Positions 6,529 to 11,109 of a stretch of DNA of 11,109 bases are shown here, piece by piece. Position numbers and translations under genes: made by a program. The notes below the pieces were generated by a model that was not told where the DNA came from, did not search any database, and saw nothing but the letters and a program-made list of their open reading frames with translations. This stretch comes from Vulcanimicrobiota bacterium (GTDB lineage Bacteria; Vulcanimicrobiota; Vulcanimicrobiia; Vulcanimicrobiales; Vulcanimicrobiaceae), in NCBI GenBank assembly GCA_019245995.1, contig JAFAQW010000105.1:1-11109 (forward strand), given 5' to 3'. Each line of letters starts with the position of its first letter. The first letter of the stretch is position 1.

Positions 6529-7982
6529 GATTGCGGCTCTCGCTCTTCCTGTTCATCGCCGCCGCTGCAATCGCGGCGTGCGGCGGTGCAGGTTGGCAAG
6601 GCAACGGTTCCCCCGGCACGGTGCTGCCTGAGGCGCCGCTGCCGAAAAAGACCTCGCCGATCAAGCACGTGATCGTCGTCATCCAAGAGAATCGCAGCTT
6701 CGATAATTTCTTCGCCACGTTTCCGGGCGCCAACGGGACGCTGACCGGTCAGGCCGCGCCCATGCCGACGCCGATCCAGCAATCGTGTGCCGCGAGGCAG
6801 CAGCCCGTGATCACGCAGCCGACGACCGTCCCGCTCGCCGAAGTGAGCATTACCGGAAAGGGCTTCAAGGACAACTTCGGCTGGAACAACGATCTGGACC
6901 ATATCTATCTCGGTTATTACACGGAACTCGACGGCGGCAAGATGGACGGCTTCGATCTCGTCAACTTCGGGCCCGACGGGGAGAGCCAGCAGGCCGAGTG
7001 CACGTACGCCTATCAGTACGTCGATCCGGTCCACATCGGGCCGTACTGGGACATTGCCAAGCAGTACGTGCTGGCCGACAACACGTTCACGACGCAAGGA
7101 AGCTCGAGCTTCACCGGCCATCAAGACCTCATCGCGGGCGGCACGGCGATCAACGCCACGCAGAGCATCATCGACAATCCGACCAACACGCCGTGGGGCT
7201 GCGACTCGCCGCCGAACACGAAGACGTCGCTCATCATCAACTACAACACGTACCTGAAGTATCTGCGCTTCGACGGACCGTTCCCGTGCTTCACCTATCG
7301 GACGCTACGGGACACGCTCGACGCGAAGAAAGTCTCCTGGAAATACTACGCCGTTCAAGTGAAGCGCAACGGCGACGGTATTTGGAGCGCGTTCGACGCG
7401 ATCCAAGCGGTACGAAAGAGTCCCGAGTGGCTGACCAACGTCACGAGCAGCCCCAAGGTGATCTTCGACGACATCAGCGAGAGCCAGCTGCCCGCCGTCG
7501 CGTGGGTCACGCCCAACGCACCGAATTCGGACCACCCGTACGTCGTCGTCAACGGCAAGCCCACGGATTTGGGACCGTCGTGGGTCGCATCGGTCGTCAA
7601 CGCGATCGGCCAGAGCCCGTACTGGAAATCCACCGCGATCGTCGTCGTGTGGGACGATTCAGGCGGTTTCTACGACCACGTCAAGCCGGCGTTCATCGAC
7701 ACGCAGGGAGGCCTTGGCTTCCGCGTGCCGATGCTGATCGTGTCGCCGTACGTGCAGCCGCACGTCGAGCACACGCAGTATGAGTTCGGCAGCATCGTGA
7801 AGTTCATCGAAGAAACGTTCGGGCTGCCGTCGCTCGGCACGACGGACAAGCGCGCCACCAGCATCGGGAACGCGTTTGACTTCAAGCAGAAGCCGCGCCA
7901 GTTCAAGAAGATCGCGTCGAAGTACTCGATCGGCTTCTTCAGGCGCCAAAACGATACGGACATCCCGGTCGACACGCGCTAG
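6525..7982 (+). CDS. Lipoprotein phosphoesterase 2 (AcpA/phospholipase C family)
   Basis: A 485-residue paralogue of the phosphoesterase at 2597 and the last gene of the four-gene unit. GTG at 6525 overlaps the sulfotransferase stop by four bases (GTGA). No clear ribosome binding site precedes it, so translation is probably coupled. The signal peptide ends in lipobox IAAC (Cys19), with Gly rather than Asp at +2. Motifs: QENRSFDNFF at 54-63 (Glu55, Asn56), probable nucleophile Ser195 in SSSFTGHQ, SDHP at 335-338 and WDDSGGFYDHV at 376-386 (Asp377, Asp378). Compared with phosphoesterase 1 it has about 27 extra residues between FPGANG and GKMDGFD, and a small insertion after SDHP. The first tryptophan-containing loop changes from WDDWGG to WDDSGG. 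It acts outside the cytoplasmic membrane; the substrate is unknown. It ends three bases before the convergent phosphoesterase 3. Confidence 0.93.
   Translation: MRLRLSLFLFIAAAAIAACGGAGWQGNGSPGTVLPEAPLPKKTSPIKHVIVVIQENRSFDNFFATFPGANGTLTGQAAPMPTPIQQSCAARQQPVITQPTTVPLAEVSITGKGFKDNFGWNNDLDHIYLGYYTELDGGKMDGFDLVNFGPDGESQQAECTYAYQYVDPVHIGPYWDIAKQYVLADNTFTTQGSSSFTGHQDLIAGGTAINATQSIIDNPTNTPWGCDSPPNTKTSLIINYNTYLKYLRFDGPFPCFTYRTLRDTLDAKKVSWKYYAVQVKRNGDGIWSAFDAIQAVRKSPEWLTNVTSSPKVIFDDISESQLPAVAWVTPNAPNSDHPYVVVNGKPTDLGPSWVASVVNAIGQSPYWKSTAIVVVWDDSGGFYDHVKPAFIDTQGGLGFRVPMLIVSPYVQPHVEHTQYEFGSIVKFIEETFGLPSLGTTDKRATSIGNAFDFKQKPRQFKKIASKYSIGFFRRQNDTDIPVDTR
6934..6956 (+). repeat. Direct repeat A, copy 2 (in phosphoesterase 2)
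   Basis: 23 bases identical to 2913-2935 and in the same codon register (GKMDGFD). It supports a recent common origin or gene conversion between the two genes. Confidence 0.85.
7779..7813 (+). repeat. Direct repeat B, copy 2 (in phosphoesterase 2)
   Basis: 35 bases matching 3722-3756 with a single mismatch (29 exact at 7785-7813). It encodes the same YEFGSIVKFIEE segment. Same orientation, so recombination between copies would excise the intervening genes. Confidence 0.9.
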
Positions 7983-7985
7983 CGT

Positions 7986-9332
7986 TTACTGTTCGTCGGG
8001 AATGCGCGGGTCGTCGGGCATCGCGAGGAAGAAATCGGCGTTGCGCGGCGCCTCGATCGGCACGTACTTGCGCGGCGGCTTGCTGAAGTCGAAGCAGTCG
8101 GCGGCCGGGGATTTCGCGCGTTCGTCGGCGTTGGTGAGTTGCGGCAGGCCGAAAAGGTCTTCGGCAAAGCGCAGCACGCTCGTCGTTTCGTACTGCCCGT
8201 GCGAGACGTAGTCCGCCTTCGCGTACGGCGAGATCACGATCAGCGGCACGCGGAAGCCTAAGCCGTCGAAGCCCTCGTGCGGCGGCGGGACGTGGTCGTA
8301 GAGGCCGCCCCAATCGTCCCACTGCACGAACACGGCGGTCGAGTCCCAAAAATCGCTCTTGCCGATCGCGTTGACGAGCGCCGCCACCCACGACGGTCCG
8401 TAGCCTCCGCCGCACGCGATGTGGTCGGACTCGCGACACAGCGGCGTGATCCACGTGAAGTTGGCCAGCACGCCGGCCTTGATGTCCCTGAGGAAGCGCT
8501 TTTGCGGCGTGACGATGTGCTTCTTCCACTCAGCATGGTTGCTGTATATGTGTTTGACGGCCTGATACGCCGACCAAAAGCCGTCCATCGGCTGCGAAAA
8601 CGAGCTCGTATAGAAGCGCCATGACAGCCCGTGGTGCTGGAGCTCGTCCCCGAGCGTCTTATAGTTGAAACATGGCTGCTGGTCCCGTTGGCTGTACCTC
8701 CGCTGCCGCGTGAGGATAGCGACAACGTCGTACGCGCCTCCCTCGCAGCCCCACAGCGACGTCGGCACGTTGACGCTCGACTGCGCCTGCGCCGCGATGA
8801 TGTACTGATGCGCGACGAAGCTCTCGTCGAGCTGCGATGCAAACATGCGATCGGCCAGCACGAATTCGTGGGCGAGGTCGAAGAGCGGCTTTGTCTCCTT
8901 GTGCGGCGCGTACGCGTACTGGCCGAGCGGCGGACCGCCGAAGAGCGCCTCTTTATCGAAAGCGTCCATCCGGCACTTGGTACCGGGCAGTTTGCCCCTG
9001 CCATTGCAGGCCGCAAACATGGCGTCGGCCGAGTGATCGATCTCGTATTGCGTCTTCAGGCTGATCGGTTTGAGCTTGACGGTTCTGCCCTTCGACGTCT
9101 TGCCGTCCGCGACCGTGTCGGCGCCGGGATAGCCTTGGAAGAGATCGTCAAAACTGCGATTCTCCTGCACGATCCACACGATGTGCGTGATCTTGGCCGC
9201 ACCGGTCGCACGCACTGCCGGCAATATGCCGCTGCTCCACGCATGGAAGCGGGAGTCTTGCGCGCCGGCGCAACCAACGAGCAAGGTGACGATAGCGCCG
9301 AGTGCAGCGCTTCGGCGTACATTGCCACACAT
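7986..9332 (-). CDS. Lipoprotein phosphoesterase 3 (diverged AcpA/phospholipase C family)
   Basis: A 448-residue member of the same family on the opposite strand. The signal peptide ends in lipobox LVGC (Cys21). Motifs: QENRSFDDLF at 56-65 (Glu57, Asn58), probable nucleophile Ser171 in DESFVAHQ, ESDH at 301-304 and WDDWGGLYDHV at 338-348 (Asp339, Asp340). The active site looks intact, but the nucleophile loop is acidic (LDESF) where the other two have Gly/Ser. GKMDGFD is replaced by CRMDAFD, and several Cys residues (109, 120, 196, 221, 299, 307) suggest disulfides. It is clearly more diverged than the first two are from each other, so the substrate may differ. ATG at 9332 has GGAG only two bases upstream, a weak site, but it gives the right signal peptide. 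It is divergent from the sedolisin at 9474. Confidence 0.91.
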   Translation of the reverse strand: MCGNVRRSAALGAIVTLLVGCAGAQDSRFHAWSSGILPAVRATGAAKITHIVWIVQENRSFDDLFQGYPGADTVADGKTSKGRTVKLKPISLKTQYEIDHSADAMFAACNGRGKLPGTKCRMDAFDKEALFGGPPLGQYAYAPHKETKPLFDLAHEFVLADRMFASQLDESFVAHQYIIAAQAQSSVNVPTSLWGCEGGAYDVVAILTRQRRYSQRDQQPCFNYKTLGDELQHHGLSWRFYTSSFSQPMDGFWSAYQAVKHIYSNHAEWKKHIVTPQKRFLRDIKAGVLANFTWITPLCRESDHIACGGGYGPSWVAALVNAIGKSDFWDSTAVFVQWDDWGGLYDHVPPPHEGFDGLGFRVPLIVISPYAKADYVSHGQYETTSVLRFAEDLFGLPQLTNADERAKSPAADCFDFSKPPRKYVPIEAPRNADFFLAMPDDPRIPDEQ

Positions 9333-9473
9333 CGCTCCGGGGCTGCCACGGACCGTTCGGAGGAACCTGCGCGGCAGCGGTAGCGAGCGCTCGCACGCAA
9401 CGGGAGGGTAGCCTCTCCGAAGGGGCCAATCTTCTGCGACCTTCCCCAGACAATTGAAACATAAGGAGCAAGT
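9333..9473. promoter_or_regulatory. Divergent intergenic region with palindrome
   Basis: These 141 bases separate the start of phosphoesterase 3 (minus) from the first sedolisin (plus), so they should hold both promoters. A perfect 12-bp palindrome, GCGAGCGCTCGC, sits at 9383-9394 between the two starts. A weaker 6-bp hairpin (GGAGGG/CTCTCC, loop TAGC) lies at 9403-9418. Either could be a regulatory site or chance in GC-rich DNA. No clear -35/-10 pair was found. Confidence 0.35.
9463..9468 (+). promoter_or_regulatory. Ribosome binding site of sedolisin 1
   Basis: AAGGAG, five bases before the GTG at 9474. It is the strongest Shine-Dalgarno match in the window and fixes this non-ATG start. 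Confidence 0.8.
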
Positions 9474-10661
9474 GTGAACGGACCCTTTAAGTTAGTGGCG
9501 CCGCTCGTTGTGGCGCTCGGAATCGCCGCTTGTAGCGGGGGCAGCGATTCCAATAGCCTGCCGGCGATGACCGGCGTATCCTCAAATCCGACGATGCGGA
9601 TCTTGCCGGCGGCAAAGAGCCTCGAAGGCGTGCAGGTTTGCCCAAACCTTGGGCCGCGCTACGGCGCGTGCATGTCGCGCTACGTCGGCGACAGCATCAT
9701 GCCGGCGATCGCAGGGCATGTGCCGGCTGATTACCAGTCCGCGTACAATCTGCCGTCGGCGACGAAGGGCGCGGGGCAGATCGTCGCGATCGTCGATGCG
9801 TACGATAACCCGAACGTCTCGAGCGACCTGGCGACGTATCGCAACCAGTTCAGCCTCGGGACTGCCAACTTCACGAAGTACAATCAGAACGGCCAACAAA
9901 GCAACTATCCGACGCCTAACCAGAACTGGGGTCTCGAAGAAGACCTCGACGTTCAGACCGTGTCGGCAGTCTGTCCGAAGTGCACGATCTACCTGGTCGA
10001 AGCGAACTCCAACAACACGTCCGACCTTGAAACCGCCGAGAAGACCGCCGTAACGCTCGGCGCGCACATCGTGAGCAACAGCTGGGGCTGCCTTGGTTCC
10101 AACAACTGCGTGGATCCGTCGTACTTCGACACTCCCGGCGTCGAATATCTCGCGTCGGCTGGTGACAGCGGCTACGGCACGCAGGCACCCGCGGCGCTCG
10201 CCAGCATCGTCTCGGTCGGCGGAACGGTGTTGCAAAAGTCCGGATCGCAGTGGACGGAAATGGCCTGGAACGGAACGGGTTCGGGCTGCGCGACGGGCAT
10301 TACAAAGCCCTCGTGGCAGCACGATTCGGGTTGCTCGTATCGCACGATGAACGACGTCTCCGCCGTTGCCTACTTCGCGGCCGAGTACGACTCGTACAAG
10401 TACAACGGCTGGATCGTCGTGAACGGCACCAGCATCTCGTCGCCGCTGCTCGGCGGCGTCTTCGGCCTGGCCGGCAATGCCAGCTCGCAGAATGCCGGCT
10501 CGAAGTTCTGGACGCAAAGTAGGCGCAAGAGAAAGCACGATCTGCACGACATCACGACCGGCAAGAACGGAACGTGCAGCCCGAGTTATCTCTGCACGGC
10601 CGGAAAGGGCTACGACGGCCCGACGGGTTGGGGAACGCCCAACGGCGTCAAGGCGTTCTAA
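9474..10661 (+). CDS. Lipoprotein sedolisin (S53 serine-carboxyl peptidase) 1
   Basis: A 395-residue exported peptidase with the subtilisin-like fold of sedolisins, which are usually acid-active endopeptidases. Lipobox IAAC gives Cys20. The catalytic residues are all present: Glu155 and Asp159 (in LEEDLDV, the family's four-residue spacing), oxyanion Asp231 in SAGDSG, and Ser320 in NGTSISSP. Asp359-Ile360 (LHDITTG) and GYDGPTGWG at 379-387 resemble the family's C-terminal calcium site. Only about 70 residues lie between the lipid Cys and the catalytic core (starting near YNLPS, 91), too few for the usual propeptide of 150 or more. Ten further Cys residues suggest extensive disulfide bonding. 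GTG start with AAGGAG upstream. A basic stretch (RRKRKH, 350-355) sits near the C-terminus. Its convergent partner is a second sedolisin beyond a terminator. Confidence 0.92.
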   Translation: MNGPFKLVAPLVVALGIAACSGGSDSNSLPAMTGVSSNPTMRILPAAKSLEGVQVCPNLGPRYGACMSRYVGDSIMPAIAGHVPADYQSAYNLPSATKGAGQIVAIVDAYDNPNVSSDLATYRNQFSLGTANFTKYNQNGQQSNYPTPNQNWGLEEDLDVQTVSAVCPKCTIYLVEANSNNTSDLETAEKTAVTLGAHIVSNSWGCLGSNNCVDPSYFDTPGVEYLASAGDSGYGTQAPAALASIVSVGGTVLQKSGSQWTEMAWNGTGSGCATGITKPSWQHDSGCSYRTMNDVSAVAYFAAEYDSYKYNGWIVVNGTSISSPLLGGVFGLAGNASSQNAGSKFWTQSRRKRKHDLHDITTGKNGTCSPSYLCTAGKGYDGPTGWGTPNGVKAF

Positions 10662-10768
10662 CGCCAACGCTCCTTCAATAGAGAAAGGGACGGCGCTCGC
10701 GCCGTCCCTTTTTATCGTTCGGTCGTCTGAGGCTAGAAGGCCTTGAGGCCGTTCGGCGTGCCCCAGCC
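10626..10768. repeat. Imperfect inverted repeat formed by the two sedolisin 3' ends
   Basis: Bases 10626-10661 and the reverse complement of 10733-10768 match at 30 of 36 positions, each encoding G-W-G-T-P-N-G-(V/L)-K-A-F and the stop. The arms are coding paralogy; the terminator hairpin lies in the loop between them. Confidence 0.7.
10684..10713. terminator. Intrinsic terminator between convergent sedolisins
   Basis: A perfect 12-bp stem (AAAGGGACGGCG/CGCCGTCCCTTT) closes a CTCG tetraloop and ends in TTTTT on the plus strand, 22 bases after the sedolisin 1 stop. On the minus strand the hairpin is the same but the tail is only TTTCTC, so termination of the second gene may be weaker. The position suits a shared bidirectional terminator. 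Confidence 0.9.
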
Positions 10769-11109
10769 GCCCGGTCCGGAATAGGACTTGAACTGATGCG
10801 TGCCCGCCGTGCAGAGATAGCTTCCGCCACAACTGCCGTCGTTGCCCGTGAGGACCTTGTGCAAGCCGCGGTGGCGCTGGTGTTTCTTGAGCGTCCAGAA
10901 ATACTCGCCGCCGTTGAGGCTCGACGCGTTGCCCGCAAGGGCAATTACGCCCGCCAATAGCGGCGACGCGACGCTCGTGCCGCAGATATTGCCGAGCCAA
11001 CCGCCGTACAGCGCGGTATACACCGCGACGCCAGGCGCGCAGCCCGCCTCCGCCGAGACGTCGGCATCCGTGCGGTACGTGCAGCTCGGATCGTGTTGCC
11101 ACGACGGCT
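10733..11109 (-). CDS. Sedolisin (S53 peptidase) 2, C-terminal part, cut by the window edge
   Basis: The last 124 residues of a second S53 peptidase; its start lies beyond base 11109. It begins PSWQHDPSCTYRT, matching PSWQHDSGCSYRT of sedolisin 1, and carries the catalytic Ser in CGTSVASPLLAG (residue 45 of the visible part). It ends GWGTPNGLKAF, nearly the same as its neighbour. The GTG codon ending at 11023 is internal, not a start, because the homology continues upstream in frame. Two features differ from sedolisin 1. LHDITTG has become LHKVLTG and GYDGPTGWG has become SYSGPGGWG, so both Asp residues expected at the calcium site are gone. A conserved Cys pair (SC and YLC) is kept. Glu/Asp catalytic residues and any propeptide are outside the window. 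It is convergent with sedolisin 1. Confidence 0.9.
   Translation of the reverse strand, partial: PSWQHDPSCTYRTDADVSAEAGCAPGVAVYTALYGGWLGNICGTSVASPLLAGVIALAGNASSLNGGEYFWTLKKHQRHRGLHKVLTGNDGSCGGSYLCTAGTHQFKSYSGPGGWGTPNGLKAF

Noticed and set aside
9582..11102. 506-residue minus-strand open frame opposite sedolisin 1
   Set aside because: It is Arg/Val-rich shadow sequence with no motif and spans the terminator and both sedolisin genes in the wrong frame.
1..11109. CRISPR array, insertion sequence, phage or toxin-antitoxin genes
   Set aside because: No regularly spaced repeats, transposase or integrase motifs, or small paired genes were seen on either strand.

Overview
This is a GC-rich, tightly packed bacterial window dominated by exported lipoprotein enzymes. 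No stretch longer than about 140 bases lacks a gene. Codon use is strongly GC-biased, which produces many long shadow reading frames. There are no transposases, CRISPR repeats or phage genes. The mix of several AcpA/PLC-type phosphoesterase lipoproteins, sedolisin (S53) peptidases and a type III polyketide synthase resembles GC-rich soil lineages such as Candidatus Eremiobacterota (WPS-2) or Acidobacteriota. That placement is only a low-confidence impression; no marker in the window fixes the taxon.

Left part (53-2507, minus strand): a housekeeping block. It reads, in transcription order, a Sua5/TsaC-type threonylcarbamoyl-AMP synthase, an exported S41 carboxyl-terminal processing protease and a tRNA-Val(TAC).

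Centre (2597-7982, plus strand): four co-directional genes form the most interesting unit. They are a lipoprotein phosphoesterase, a type III polyketide synthase with an intact Cys-His-Asn triad, a PAPS-dependent-type sulfotransferase, and a second lipoprotein phosphoesterase whose GTG start overlaps the sulfotransferase stop as GTGA. The layout suggests a small biosynthetic cluster: a cytoplasmic polyketide (phenolic lipid or pyrone) is made and probably sulfated. Two envelope-anchored hydrolases of the alkaline-phosphatase superfamily are encoded alongside. The two phosphoesterases are close paralogues and share near-identical DNA blocks, so the synthase and sulfotransferase genes lie between direct repeats.

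Right part (7986-11109): a third, more diverged phosphoesterase lipoprotein lies tail-to-tail with the second, three bases away. Divergent from it is a cysteine-rich lipoprotein sedolisin with no recognisable large propeptide. A strong hairpin terminator separates this from a convergent second sedolisin, which is cut by the window edge. Its visible C-terminus has lost Asp residues that look like calcium ligands in its neighbour. In all, four complete proteins carry a lipobox, so the locus is heavily invested in envelope-anchored hydrolysis of phosphoesters and proteins.
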